A DNA stretch of 64,000 nt from Ooceraea biroi. Lineage: Eukaryota; Arthropoda; Insecta; Hymenoptera; Formicidae. The notes under the pieces are model-generated. The model made no database searches, had not been told where the DNA came from, and saw only the letters and a list, made by a program, of their open reading frames with translations. Position 1 is the stretch's first letter. Every line of letters starts with the position of its first letter. The stretch spans positions 9,238,001-9,302,000 of the forward strand of contig NC_039515.1 of NCBI RefSeq assembly GCF_003672135.1, written 5' to 3'. Both the position numbers and the translations under genes were made by a program. This document shows positions 13,422-28,211 of the stretch, piece by piece.

Positions 13422-14809
13422 ATCGTACAAATCAACCGCCTTCTAACAAGCCACATTAACCTCAAGTGATTTCTATTTTCTTACGAAACGTGAAAGAAAT
13501 ATGTAATTAGTATGTTTATATCGACGTAAAGGAGGAGCACACAAAAAAAGAAGAAGATATCCCAAGAGCTTAGGTTCAGAAGAAGACAAAAGATTTTAAG
13601 AGCTATATTATCTAATAAATGTACAAAGTATATCTAACGAGAGGAGAAAGAAAAGAAACACATAAAAATAAACAAACAAGTCCGCCAGTGCCAAATCGAG
13701 GAAGAAAGCGAGGTGTAAGTGATTGTCGTAACACAGAGAGAGAGAGAGAGAGCGAGCGAGCGAACGAGAAAATAACGTATATAGAATAAGAATTATTTTA
13801 CCTTGGGATAATAATCCTTTAAGGCGCATGCAGTGTTATCTATAAATCCCTTAAAAGTAAGCGCAAAGCGTGCAGCGGCAGCATTTCACCTGAAAAACTG
13901 AAGGAAGAGGCAAGACAGACATAGCGACCGAGTGATACAGTGCGAGAACGACAGAGCAAGACCATAAACCAAAGAATCTACCATTTCTTTTTTTTTTATT
14001 AATCATTCATCGAGTTACGATAACCTCTCGTCAAGTGAGATAATAGTGAGACCCACACCGATTCCTTCGTCAGAGCCGATTAATCAAGCGAACCGGCACA
14101 GTTTTGTAAACTATAGAGGTTTATAGAAATAGCCGTAAAGAGTAAGTGCATTGTTTTTTAAACTGGACGCGTCACGTGACAGATTTTCGCCAAGCGAAAG
14201 GAAGGGGTAGCAGACAAAGGGAGGAATCAACCGGATTCGCTTGAACACTCCCAGAGCAACCGATCTACTTCAGTTCGTAGCCTAAACCTGTTGAGTACAA
14301 AACAACACAGAGCTAGAGATATAGATAGACAGAGGCGAAGCGAGAAAGAATACAGGAACGAACAAAAACACTAAACTTCAGGAACCAATAGACAAACCGT
14401 ACAAAGTACAATCTTGAGAGACAACCGTGACACACGAGCCGATCGAAAACAGGCGTCCCAAAGTCCAAGCCATCTAGTTCAGGACGAGAGTTTACGCGAA
14501 TGCTCACGGTTCGCGAACGACGTGCCATCATCACCAAGACGACGCGCTAACGCGCCAAGATCGGTAGTGAGAAGAATGTCGCGTGCGAGAATCTCGTTGA
14601 TCATCCACTTGAAGAGGACCAGATAATCCCGCGCCGTTATCCGTATCCGAAACGAGCATCCAGTCTCGGTGGATCGGGAGATCGGTGAGGGAGGAGACTC
14701 CTCGCACGAGCCTCAAAGAGAAAATCTGTGAAAAGAAGGTGCACCGAGAACAGTGACGCAAACTCACGAGCGGGGCGGGGGTTGAAATCGCGATGACGTG
14801 GCGAGGAAG
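13422..14809 (+). other. Tet: Probable Tet 5' UTR exon
   Basis: A strong polypyrimidine acceptor (ttttccattttctgtttcag) ends at 13421, and no in-frame stop-free extension exists upstream of ATG 14810. The interval is purine-rich, with GAGCGAGCGAG-type runs typical of insect leaders, and holds several upstream ATGs (for example 14499, 14576 and 14793). I infer that it is the 5' leader joined to the first coding exon. The upstream partner exon is not identified. Confidence 0.45.
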
Positions 14810-14813
14810 ATGA
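14793..14813 (+). promoter_or_regulatory. Six-codon uORF overlapping the Tet start codon
   Basis: ATG at 14793 reads six codons to TGA at 14811-14813, which overlaps the Tet ATG (14810) as ATGA. Its -3 base is G, a reasonable context. Such an arrangement usually lowers translation of the main frame or makes it depend on termination-reinitiation. Confidence 0.6.
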
Positions 14814-15940
14814 GCGCCGAGGTGACGAAGGAGGTCGTCGCCACCGAGAGGGTCCCGACGAGCCCTCCGGCGGCGGTCGCGACCCCACCGTGCACGGTCG
14901 GCGCCGGCGACTCGTCGGCGCGAAATCTGCCGCCCTTCAGCAGCTTCGTCGCCGACAACACGATGGACACCTCGACGCTGACGACGCTCCACTCCCAGGA
15001 CTCCCTCGGCCTGGGCACGATGGGCACGACGACGTCCTGGGAATACTATGGTGAGGGTTTGACCGGCCGGCTGATCGACTCCCGCGGCGAGGTGGTCCTC
15101 GCCAGTCAGTACCGGCCTTGGGAGTCCAAGGGCGCGGAGGGCCTGCCAAGCTTCGCTAGCCAATTCACCGCACCAAGCGAGGCTGAGCCACAACTGACGG
15201 CGCTGACGCCATTATCACCGGCATCCATCTCGCATTCGCCACCAGTTACGTCGGCAGTGGGTCTGCCCAGCTTCCACACACTTGGCACGCCACTCCCGGC
15301 ACCGCATTCACATCGCGGATCGGTCGGTTATCCCTTGGTGCCGGCACCGGTGCAGGCGCGGGAAGTCCCGGCGCTTCAGCAGCAGCTACTCGACGAGCGT
15401 CACATACAGCTTTTAGGCTCCAGTCCGGTCCAGGCGTTCCCACCACCACCGCCAGGTCATCCTCATCACACGGTGTTGACGGTGGTGAAACCCGAATATC
15501 CACAGCTGCATCATGCGAATTTCCAAAACCCGATGTCGACCGTGCTGGACTCGCCGACCTCGCGACCGATCGGCATCGATGGCCGCAAGAAGGAGCGCAG
15601 AAAAATCCGCGCTGGTTCGATGGAGTCGGAAGACGGCGGCGGTGGCGGAGGTGGTGGTGGCGGCGGCTGTGCTGGTGGCGGTAACGTGGAGAGTTCCGGC
15701 CAGGTAGCCGCCGTGTCCTCCACCGCGAATCGCGGCATGCACCATCTCGGTGGTGGTATGACCGACGGCGACGGCGAGGGCAGCCTCAGCGACAAACCGG
15801 CGAAGAAGAAGCGGAAGAGATGCGGCGAGTGCATAGGTTGTCAGCGCAAGGACAACTGCGGGGACTGCGCGCCGTGCAGAAACGACAAGAGTCACCAGAT
15901 CTGCAAGATGAGAAGATGCGAGAAGCTCACGGAGAAGAAG
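14810..15940 (+). CDS. Tet: Tet coding exon 1 with CXXC zinc finger
   Basis: Encodes 377 aa. I chose ATG 14810 because it has A at -3, and the only upstream in-frame start-like codon (14798) is GTG. The N-terminal 300 residues are Pro/Ser/Ala rich and look disordered, with a run of about 11 Gly near 15640-15670. The last 45 residues are a CXXC domain preceded by a basic KKKRKR stretch. The eight zinc-binding cysteines are present as [15 protein letters not shown] and ICKMRRC. CXXC domains of this class bind CpG-containing DNA. The exon ends exactly after the CXXC at a strong donor GTAAGT (15941), phase 0, so skipping or bypassing this exon would yield a form without the DNA-binding domain, as is known for short TET isoforms. 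Confidence 0.93.
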
Positions 15941-18900
15941 GTAAGTGTAAGGACCTGATTGAGTCTGGAAGGTCGTCGCTGATGGCTTTGCACAATCTAT
16001 TTTAGGCAACCGCAATTTGCTTAACGAAGAAATAACTAAATTATGATGCAATTTACGTTGCACAATTTTTATAGAATAAGTAGTATATATTTGGGGGATA
16101 CATGTTAAGGATTATTACTGTAAAATATCAATATGCAGCGATGAAACATCATATGTTTTATTAAAGATTATGAATCAATATGTCCGACCGGGATGGAGGT
16201 TGTTTGTGTGTTACTGTTTAGAAATTTATATCATTTTCTCGCAACTCCGACATCGATTTCGTACAATGAACTGTTTATAGCGGCAGAGAAACGTCAGTTC
16301 GACGCGAATGCAACGCTATGTTCGGTTTCATGGCAATCGGTTCTACGAAATTCCGATGGGCACGCGCAACGTACGTACGGTCGTAGGAAGGTATAAACGC
16401 ACAGACAAAACGCCGTTATAGAACGCCGTTATATATAGCTTGAACTTGGCCTCGATGCCTGAATGTGGCGAGAATCCCTGAGGGAAATACAGAAATACAG
16501 ATAACCGAGGTGGTTTATTATTGTAGCGACATTGAATAGGGGGTTGGTGAGCCGACTGGCTGACTGTTCAGCTGCTACCGCTACTAGGAATGGCGTCGAA
16601 CCGTCTACGATCGCACGTTTGATCAAGTTCGATCAAGCTCCGCACTTACTCGACTTGTCGCGTTCGACATCAGACAGAGATCTATCTGCCTCTCTTGCAC
16701 TCGTTTCGTCTCCAAAACTCTTAAAACCAGCAGATGGATAACATATTAATAAAATTGCAAATGTGAAAAAAACTGATCTTCCACAATTCCTAATTTGCGC
16801 TAGGTGAGTTGAATCAGGAGCCGCGGCAATCGTTCGCCGATCCAATTGACAATGCGCCGCGATTATTAGCGAGTTGCCCGATGCCTCGAGCAAGCGAGGC
16901 GCGCGGCAACAACGACTCGTAAACGACTCGGCTTTGCTTATCGTAGGGCAAGTTCAAGGCTCACCGCGGGTCATAATAATCGCGTATCGAACTTCGTCTC
17001 GTTCAGAAACAGACGTGTTGTTTGCCGGCGACACGCGCGCGCGCGCGCCTCGCCCCGACGACGCCGCGCCGCCAACGCAGTCTCCTCCGATAACATTCCG
17101 CTATTTATCAATTAGTAGCATTTCGCTGCACGTTTACAGTTTCTCGATGACACGCCGTATCTAATCGGCACTCGAGTGGGCCAGATTTCGCACGATGATT
17201 CGCGCTATTTCGCGGGCGTTATTTCCCGATCAACCGCGCAGCAGTTTGGGATCTTTGCCCGTGAACTTGGGATGTTTCTCGAGACGCGAAATCTTTCGAC
17301 TTTTCGGATTTTTCAACTCAATTTCGGGAGCTCAATCTTCGTCCGATAGCACGACACGTATTTCTGACGATGTCGAAAGTCGCGCGCGCGGGCCGAGAAA
17401 GAGGGATGATAGATCGCCAGGAGTCGAAGACCGGCGTGTACGGGCACGCCGTCACAACAACCCATACTCCCAAGAACTTAACACCCTCTTTATCCCAAGG
17501 GAGGGCACGGCCGTCCCCGCTCTGTCTTTCCTTTCGCTCGCGAGGAAGGACTCTGCCCTCGAGAGTTCATCGCACACCTGCTGCCGCATCCACTTCTCTC
17601 TCTCCTCTCCTTTCTCTTTTTGTTCCCCGAGCGTCAGTCTGATTTTTATCGCCCTCCTTCTTGTTTTGACCCGATTCCTCATAAACACGCGGATCATCGA
17701 CCCGCCGACCATCCCGCAGCGTCTTCATTCGATTCCTACTCGCTTTACTCGCGAATGCAACCGGATACTTCAACTCGTATCCGTGCCTCCCATACGACGT
17801 CGCGTTCGACGCTCAAGCATAAGCACTTCCAGATCTTGTGTACGACGCGACGTGCTACGTCGTATCACGTGTGTCAGCATTCAACCCGATAACTTTCCAC
17901 GCGAATTTTCCAGGGATGGAGATCGATCGTTTGCGCGCGCAAACAGCAGAGGGCCGCGAATTGCGTTTCGTCGCGAAAGACGAAATAAATGCGAGCGGAG
18001 CGGCTGGCGATGAAGTGGCGTTTCGGTTCCGGTTTCTCGATAAATCGAAACAACGGAAGCCCGTCAAAGCCGGCGTGAGGCGAACGAGAGGGATACACAC
18101 GGGGAAAAGAGAGAAAGAGAAGGAAAGAAAAAGAATGGAGAAAGGGGAGCCGTTTCGTGCGGACGAGGGTTCGGTTACGTTAACTGCGGCGCTGCGACTC
18201 GGCTCGTCTCGACGCGCAGCGAGCGGTTTGCGAGTGCATTGCAAATGCTTTTTGCGTTATTCGCTAAAGCGATAACCGCATGATAACCGGATACAATTCT
18301 CGGCTACTGAGGGTTATCTGACAGCAGGCCAATCAACCCGCTCGCTCCTCGTCATGGCAAAATAATGCGCCGGGCTTGTGCCGTCGACGCGACCATTAAA
18401 AAATCAAGTGCTGCGCATCGGCGCTTGCATGTAACGCTTTTGGCTTTTGACAAGTTGTCGCAAGCGGGCAACATCGCGGCTACGTTCATCCAAGCAGTGA
18501 CGAGCGACATCGGTTAACGCTCGATCCGGATAAACGCGATAATTTTCCATCAACTTAGTTACCTGATATCACAAAATGATATTATGATACATTCGTTTGA
18601 GCAATAAATGTCGTAACTTGTCGAGGCTGCTCGGTTTTGTTTGGGCATTGCCTGAATTGCGAATTTTTTTGACTCCGAATTTAGTAAGTTTGTGCTATCT
18701 TCGAGTGCGGATATTCACGGCGCGATTAAGTACCTCGAACTTGATGATAACGCTTTTAAAGCGAACAAAGACGAAGGCGAAACGGAGTTATCGCGAGTGT
18801 AATAAAAACCGTTTCTCGCTCGCGAATTTAAATGAACAAAATGGATCGCTTCCGATTCCGCCCCCCGAAAATCGACTGTTCTGCGACGACGGGACGGGGC

Positions 18901-20890
18901 GGTAAAAGCGAGGAGGAAGGAAAACGTAGAAAGGAGCGACGGGCAGCGGGGTGCGGGGGTGGACCTTGAAGCTACGCAGTTCCCGCTAACGGCAGGAGTG
19001 TTTCTCGAGTCGATATATCGATCCCCACCCCCACTGGTTGTTTCCTGCCGCGGGAACAGGACTCGCTCTTTCTCCCTCTCCCGCAGGATGAGTCACAGCC
19101 TCCCCGTACACACGCACGTGCGACGGCCGCGCGCGAGCGCGATCGTCCGCGCGAGTGCGCACGCTTCGGCGATCTCTCAAATTCTGACGCGTTTACACGC
19201 CGCCAGAAGATATTCTCCAGTTCTTTCGCACTTTCTAAACCGCCCCACAAAATTCTGAGTGATTTGGACATTGTTCATTTTGATGCTAATCCACGAGTAG
19301 GACGCAAATATCGTGCGTGAATCGCAAGCAAAGATTATTAGCAAGATATTGATTCACGTCTCATAATATGAGCGAAGGTACGCCGTATTCGTGAGAAATT
19401 TACATCATTTAAATTAGAGTGACGTAAGATTTATTATCGGCCACCTCTCCCAGACCTGTTATTTTCGCACTCTCCAAAAACATTCTCCACGCTCACGTGT
19501 AAGGGAGAAGAGCAGGAGAGAGGAAAGAGAGAAAAAGGACGGATGAAAGGAAAAGGAAAGAGAAACGTTCACCCCGTTTTTTCTCTCTCTAACTCAAATT
19601 CTCAACATGTTTTACGCTTGTAGGAAACTCTCCACAATTTCCCGTAAGCTGCGCGTATCGCTATCTCATCTCTCGTTCAGCTGGTCGAATTTTCCACGCA
19701 CAAGCGAAGAAAACGCACGCGGAAAATGTTTGCACACGCACTCGATCGACCCGTTTGCCATGATGGAGATTCCTTGCACACCCCTCTACACCCCAGCCTC
19801 CCCAGACCCCAGTCTCTCTCCCATGTATCTCACCCTTCGCATCTCTCTTCCTCGGTAACTCCATCCCCTCTTCTTCCTTGTCTCTTTCTCTCTCGCAAGC
19901 GCGCGCAGGTGTCGTCTTTCTTTCTTCTTTCTCTCCTCTCTCGCGAACTCCGCACCCCTCTTTCACGCCGACATCCCCGCTAAGACTATTTGCCGGGACG
20001 CAGGACGAAATTGTAAAGCCAGTTCTACATTATTCAACCTGGATATTCAAGGCGGTGCCACGCATACGTAGGGGGGGGGGAGGGGAGTACGTATGTGTCA
20101 ATATTAATTAATTGCAAAATCATGTCGCTGTTATTACATGGAATACGCAATTTATGAGCATCGACGTACAACGTGGAATCGACGTAGACGTGATAGAAGA
20201 TAGAGTAGTTGGCAGAAATCTTGTTCGATCAATCAAAGAATCGTGCCAGAGGGTGGTCATCGTTTCGAGAACGTCATCACGCACACGTGCATTTGTTCAC
20301 GTGCACTTAATGACAAAGCAGAGTTTCTCATATACTGCGCAATTATTCTTGAAAAATGTATAGTACTTGCAGAACTCGTTGCTAGCTACAGGATTGAGCG
20401 GATGGTTCATGAGACGAAAGGGATATGAAATATCGGCACGACATTTACAAAAAAGGTTTCGTTTTTGGTGAAGAAAGGGAGAACAAGTTAAAAGTCTTCT
20501 TTCACAGAAGAGCGATTTAAATTTTTCATTGACATAAACCTGAATTTTATATATTTCTTGTTATTATATATTTCTTATTATTTTTTAGTATTTATAAATT
20601 TGGATTAAGTCAGAGGGAACATTTTGCGTAAAATTACTCCTTGACGCCTAATGAGATTTCTTGTTTTTTCTTAGACGTCTTTCATCTTTTCATCTGTGCG
20701 CTGATTATCCTATCACCCTCAGCCTGCATTCGTTATCGATGTACGCCTAAATATCAGCATGGTCTCAACCGCGGTTTACGACGGATTACGAGTATTGTGC
20801 GAAGCCCCGCGAAAGACATAATCTGGCTAGATTCGCTATATCGATTTTGAGTTGCAGCTCTGTTGTGCATCGGGCGCGTGCGTGCGTCCA

Positions 20891-20938
<48 letters not shown>

Positions 20939-23900
20939 TACGTGCGTACGTGTGTGCTCTGAGTCATACTCGTGCACATGTGTGGGTGACGCTGCGTACG
21001 CCTTGCACACTCGTCGGATCCTTCGATCCCGTGACGAATCGATTGCAAGATATTACGTTAATGGCTTCCTATTTATCTAGTGAATTGGAAACGACGGATT
21101 AAATCAATCTCCTTTCCGTCCCTTGGACGAGATCTGGAAAATTGTTGTCCGTACGGACAGTCTTCTGAAAACAGTATAAAGATAATATTTATTCTCTCTG
21201 GTATATCTGAAGAATAAATTGATAGCAAAACCGATAAAAACGTGAAGAATGCGTTCGCTCTTGGCGATATACCCTTCACCATCAGGGTGCCTTGAATTTC
21301 CCTTTCACAAGAGTCCAAGGTCTGTCTTGGCTTCAGGGTCGGTGCCAGGAAGAGAGACTCTCTCTCCGCTTTCTCGCGTATCGATCCGACCGCTTGCCGG
21401 ATGTAACGTCTTCGAGGCGTTTGCGATAGCTAAGCGCGAACGCAACATACTGCCGCCTTCATCCCTCGCACACTTACATTTTATATTACATATTACTGGA
21501 AATCTTGAATATTCTTCGACACAAATAACGTAAAGAAATAACGTATTAAGTGTTTTCGTGTTTTTTATTGTTAATCTTTGACCAATTATTTCTTTTTCAT
21601 AAATTACAAAGTGTGACGAAGAAATATAGTCCGCACGAGCAACAATCATCGATTCCCATACGGCAACGCCGTACTCGTGTGCAACCTGTAGACGTAAAAC
21701 AACTCGATGTAACGATATCATTGAAAAAGTAGAAAAAATAACAAAGCCATTAACCGCCGGCCTCGCTCGCGATCACAAAAAAGAACAATCCCTGTTTGAT
21801 AAAGACACGGGCAACGCGGCGACTTCCACGACCTGGAAATCGGCAAGGCATTTCCTCATCGCGTTTCCTGCCGTCGTAGATTTCGCCGCGCTGATCTAGC
21901 GATCGATCGTGGAGTTTTGCGAGCGCAAATCGTACGCCGGTACTCCGTTTCATCAGAGCAGTTGGAATCGTACGCGCGATTATAGTAAACGCGGAGCAGG
22001 TAAAAAGCCCCCGTACAGCTGTCTGACAGCTGCCGCAGCGGCAACGACGTGCCATGCCACGCCACGCCACGCCACGCCGCACCGTCCTATATACATACGT
22101 GATGAACCACCCTGTACATAGAGCTCGGCGCATGCGTCTGAAAATACATTTCGCCTTGGTGCACGTGCACCGCGCGCGCACAATGCGCGCCGCGCTACGC
22201 TGATGACGAACGTAACAGAATTAGTGGCGCATCATTTCATTCTTTTTCTGGGTTTCCACCCTTCGCCATCGAGAGGGAGGCAGGGCACGGATTCACCATT
22301 TGATATTGATTCGTCTCGCGTGCGATTCGCTCGAACGATCCAATTCATCCGGATCTGACATCCAATCGCCGCTGTGAACTCTTACGAAATATTTATCACG
22401 CGGTATCTCGCGCGTCCGATTGATCTTGGTTTTTACTTTCAATTTCCCAACATTTTTCCGATCTGCATTCTTAGTTTTTATTTTAATTTTTCTATTCTCG
22501 TCTCTCGTGACGAATCTTTTTCAAATAAAAATAAGAAAGATAGAGCGTAAAGTTCAACATCCGTTTGACAAATTTATTTCCATGTATATGTTAGAGCTAT
22601 ACTGAATTGGAAAGAGATGCGTGTGATCAATAAAGCCATGCTCTATTAACGCAGTCGCGGTCACTTGGAAGTAGCCAAAAGTATCATACAGGACTCGACC
22701 GAATCGAGGAATCGCGTGCGTGCGATGCGTGCCCTGTCCGTAGGGTCGTTGCGCGATACGTAATCGTCGCGACAGTCAATCGCTCGGTCAATTAAGAACA
22801 CCGATTTGAAAGCTCTTCCATTTTCGCGCGACCAATTTCGAGCGTGTGCGTCAACCGTCGTGATCCCTTCGTTTCCTCTCTTTCTCTCTCTCTCTATCCC
22901 GCCCCCTTTCCGAACCCGCCAAACGCGACTCGATTCAATTCGACATTATTGCTTCCCATCGATTTAACTTCAAAGCCCCCATACCGCAAGCAACTGAAAA
23001 TACGTCTTCGTGTACATTCTTCACGTAACGTGAACGAATCATACGAGTCTCTCCCAATATTTTGAAGTTCTCGCGACATTCGCGTCGGCAAACGCATCCA
23101 TATGCCGCACAAACGCCACGATTGGACGCGTTAACTTTTTCCCCGCTCGCCTTATTCTCCATTTCCCCGTTTCACGTTTTCTCCATCGAAGGAGACAGGG
23201 CGTATCGCTGAAAGGAGCAACGGGAACGGTATCGAGTCGGCTGGGATCGAGCGAGACAATGCCACGGGAATTATGTCGACAATGCTGCTGATTGCCGGTT
23301 CATTATGACGTCATAAAAGCGAATCTAGCTGGTACGGTATGTACCTACTGCTAACGTACCGCTGCCGATCAAGGATAATCGCTCTTAAGGCGCGTACAGT
23401 TCTCTTCAAAGTGTGCGAGACACGAAGGAACGCTCGCGATGTATTCGCGCGCAAAATCTGCCCTACGAGACACCACGCGCAGGCGTTGGAGATTAATTGC
23501 GATTTCGGGAACCAATATCGTGGATTCCGGGGGAGCATTCGCGAAGGTGACACTGGCCGGAAGTCAGCTCCGATTCAGCAAAGGGGTAGCCTGCGCGCAA
23601 CCGCGCGGAGTCTGACGGCGCGAGCTCGTTCTATCTTTATGTAAATGAGGATAATTAGCGTGTAAACATAAATCACACGCGTACACACACACACATGCAT
23701 ACGGGGCGGTCGGGCGCACGATCGATCAACACCGGCGGCGGCGGTGGCGGCGGCTGGCAGAAGCGTGCGCGCGAGGGTGAGAAAGGGAGTCACCGTAATT
23801 CTCGCGCGAGCGCTGACCCGATTTTGATCCACCGATTAGAATTAATGGTCGTTTGTAATTGGGATTAGCCGGCGCTTAGGACGATCGCGGGGTGCAGTCG

Positions 23901-26900
23901 GCGAATTGAAATTGCAATCAGAAATGCCGAGCTGCGACAGCTTGCGAGCATTTATTTCCGCCGGCGCGACGTGGCGTTGGCGCGTCGCACGCGCGAGGAT
24001 GCGAGGGGTGGCGTTCTTCATCATCGATCTTCCGGGATCGTCTTTTGTCCCACGTTAATGGATGCCATGTGGCATCATCAAGCACGCCGATCTCGGGCAC
24101 CAGCCGGTAAATCATCTTCGAGTCATCGGGCGATCGATGTCGAAGACGGTCGCGGATCGCATTCGATCGTGGGACAGGGTCGCGCTTATGCCGACAGATT
24201 TTTGCGACGCATATAAGAATATAATCTTTGAGTCGACGTAATCTGATTTTTTCGAGTTGGGGCCACATCCCCGAGAGGTTAATGTCCGCACAGAATCGAT
24301 CCGAACAATTTGCCCTCTTTCGGCTCCTGCCCCATCAGCCAGCCTAGAAACTAGATCCGCACAGCTGCCGCGTCGCAGCCGAAACCGGAAGCCGTCGGCC
24401 ATCTTGTTTGCACAGTAGCCACGGGGTTACCATGGGAGATCCTGCGAGCGAGCAAGAATCCGATGTACATGCTCGTCGATCCGTCACGGATCTTTTTGTC
24501 CGCGCCTGATTTTCTCGCGGACTCTCGTTGGCGAGGCTGCGGTTTTAGATTTCTGGAATTTATGAGTCGATCGTGTCGTGGGGCCCGAGGGGCTGCAGAA
24601 AGGGAGGCACGGCTTTCCCGCTTCTACTTCGACCGCGACCTTTTCCGACGGGAAAACTGGCAGATGGCGGCGATTCTCCGTTGCGTTTAATCGGCTTATC
24701 TCGCTGGTCCACCTTGAAAGATACGATCGTGCTTTCGCTTCTTATATTCGTGGTCGCGAGGAAGGTCGAGATGATGACCGATAAAATAATCTCGGTTCGT
24801 GCTTTCGAATCTGTTACATGTTTAATCGCATGAGTTATGAATTGTAATAAAAACAAAACATCCATCATTGTGTGTGGGTGTAACATAAAAGCTGTGCAGA
24901 TCATTGCTTATTCTGAATATAATTACGAAACAAAGAACGAGTGGGGAGCTTAAACATGGCATTAACGAAAGCCGTTTAGAGGCATCAGTCTCGTACGATT
25001 TGTGAAAGTCTGTACAAGATAAGCAGAGAGAAAAGGAGAGTGAGAGAGAGAAAGAAAGAAGACCCGTCATCGAGCACCCGAATTGTTGTCACCGAAATAA
25101 ACATCCGGGCACATCTGCGCGCGCATTTTTCACAGCCGCCGTAAAAGGAAATGAATTTCCTCCGCACGTGGCCCCTGTTTCATTTCGATTCACGGCAGTC
25201 TCCAAAAGCTCCCGAACATCTGTCCAAGTTGGAAACAGTTGCCAGATTTTTCTCTCCTAAACGAATCGATTTCGAGCAATCGGGAAAGTATGAGAAAAAA
25301 TTCAGGAAAAATCTAGGAAATGAAGCGCACTAACTCAAAAAGCGATAATTGGAGAGATTGGTAGGGTGTTTCAAGAATATTCCTTCTTGTTTATCGTCTC
25401 GGCAATGTTTCGAGACGAGTGGAAATATTTACGGAACGACTTGGGAAAGTCCAAGAGACTCTGGTTCCACGGAAAATTCGGACGGAATCGATAGCTCGCG
25501 AAAAAGCTTGCCGGGAGAAAATTGCGCGCGAGTTTACACCACGTCAGAGCGGGACTAACGGACGCTCCCGTAAGTAACAGGATGCGTCTGATGTGTTTAA
25601 CATGACAAAGAGAGGATAGAGCTGGATGCGCGTCGCAGCATCGGTTCTCCCTAGAATCGCAGTAGCGACAAAAACCCAGGTATATGTGCCGGGGTGATCG
25701 ATACGGTGGCTGCGAGAGCGAGAGTGACACGAGAGAGAGAGAGAGAGAGAGCTCTGAAATATAATAATCGTAGACAGCTGTGCGCTGGAAGAGGATCGGT
25801 TGCTTTTGACGCTCGTGCTAAATTGAACGCAGCCCTTCTTTTCATTTAGAATTACCGGATAATTTATTCGCGTGTCTCTACTTCTGTTTCGCTTCGTGGA
25901 ACTTCTGTACATTTTATTACGCGAACGCACACTGAGCACATCAAAATAATATATATTTCGAACAAAATGGCACAGGAGACGTAATACAGGATAACGAAAT
26001 ACAGCTACGTCAATCGTACGCTATCACATCAGAATTTCGATAAATACAGGACCAAGACGCGGGTTGATCACGCATTAAAGCGAGTTATGTCGGCAAACGC
26101 TGCTTGCAGCGTAACAGAAACTAGACAAGGCATTATTATCGTACGGATATGTATGTACGTAATGTATGTCTGTAGGTTAATGCAATTCTCTCAGATCTCA
26201 TTGCGAGAATAGTACGGCAGAGAATTGATTGATTGGCTCTTTCGTTTCAGCGCGGCAATACGGGTTGCGGTCTGTCGCGCGCGAAAATGGTAATACCTTG
26301 ACCGTGAACGCGAAGGCACTACTAGCCTCTTCGCACGACGGGAGCTTTTTCTCGTTTTTCCCGAGCCCGCGGCCCGCGGCCCTTCGACCCAGGTAGTCCA
26401 GCAGTGGGTTCGGGTCATCGACCCGCCCTGTCCCTGCATGTCAAAATTACATTCGCTAATGGCGCGTAATAGTTTCCGTATAAAATCCGACGCTGCGTCG
26501 GCCGCTTTGCGCAGCATTATTATTATCATTGTTAGTATCATTCGTTCTATTACACCGCGGTAAATCAAATTGGTACAATCGCGAGATTCATCGGGCGAGA
26601 AGCCGACGCTCTCTCTTATCCGTCTAACATCGAGATATCATCACGTTACAGATTCAAATTGCAACGAGTCGTTTGCGATTGGCCGTTGATAGATGAAAAA
26701 AAGACGGTACAGCGGCCGCGAGACAATGGCGGAATATTTTCATAGCGATTCGCGGCATGGCGCGTCGCGTCGCGTCGCGTCGCGTCGGCAGCTACATCAC
26801 ATGACCGGTTTCCATTGGGCGTTTTAACATCTGCCGCTTTGAATCTTTCGACTGTGAGCGTGTGTGCACGCGTGTGCGTGTCTATATACGTGCATGTGCA

Positions 26901-28163
26901 TGCGTGTCCTGCCACGCAACGTCGCACGCACGTTTTCTCACTGGCGCGATCGAGAGACACGCTGTACGGATACATGCTACCATACATGTATACATGACGC
27001 TCTAGCGATTTGTGATCCCAATTCAGCCCTTGGGAGCAAGACAACGATCGCTACCGGCGCTCTGCCGTTTTGCGGAAAAACCAAAGAGGCGGCAGGGAAA
27101 GCGAGACCGCGACGAGAACGCAGTCCGCGCGCTGGGGTAGCGCGATGAATCATCGCGTTCGATGAAACCGTTCGGAAGGGTAGCGGAGAGGCCAGTGCCT
27201 CTTTCCTCGGCGGAGACGCGAAAAACAGACTGGCCGCGACGCTGTCGAGCACCTTTATCTTCCACCCCTTCCGGGCTGCCACGTCTCTCGTCGACGGCCG
27301 CGCGTAGTTATGAACGAATTCTTGAACGGCGAACCGACCGTTCCGGAGGCAGCTTAGCGATTTTAATTAAGGCGGAAGGCACGCCGAGTGAAAAGGCACC
27401 CCCCGCTCTGCCTCGCGGAATCAAGGCCGGGCGCCTTTCGCTGGAAATTTCTCATCTGGCACCGCGTTAATTCTATCGAATTACGCGGGAGAATTAATCG
27501 TTGCGCCGAGCATCGGCGCGCCACCGCGTGAAAGACGATAATCTTCTCCGTTTTGTCAATCTCGCGTGGACGAGGCATTTCACGTGTTTATCTCGCCGAG
27601 CCGAGTTTATCTTCTAGGGCGATTCATCCTATCTGTCACGCTTGGGATAGAGATCACGAGATGCACGCGAGATACATGATCGATGCGTCCGTTCGTCGCT
27701 GATAAGCGACGCCTTTCCTCGTATCGCTGTGTAAATTTGATGATTTTTTTATTATCGTGCCTCGAGTAGGCTTTCCGGTGGAAAAACAACTGGATATGCG
27801 CGTATGGACGGCCACTCTCTTCTCGCCAGCTCTTCGTCGGTCAATTTGGTGCACTCTTTTTCGCCTCGTCCGTCTGCGAGACAGGAGACGAGAGCGAGAA
27901 CGCGTGACCGTATCTCTGTCTCTCTCTCTCTCTCTCTCCGTACGTGCGTACTACGCAACGATATAAATTGAATAGGTAGAGGCGAATATGGCCGCGCTCG
28001 CTCGCTCGCTCGTTCGCTCACTCGCTCGTGGATAGAAAAATCCTGGGAACGAGACCCCTGTACAAGAGGCTCGGTGCGAGCCAATGAAAATAAAAAGGAT
28101 GTCAGATTGTCGCGGCGTCGGAAGTTACGGATTAAGTTAGGAAGTAGACAGTTAATGTCACCT

Positions 28164-28211
<48 letters not shown>

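Noticed and set aside
17195..18013. 272-codon + strand open frame in Tet intron 1
   Set aside because: CpG- and Arg/Ser-rich translation with no domain, no initiation context and overlapping long frames in other phases, so it looks like a chance frame.
20786..21102. Cys-Val-Arg and His-Ala-Arg-Thr repeat frames
   Set aside because: Translations of the TGCG tetranucleotide array, not proteins.
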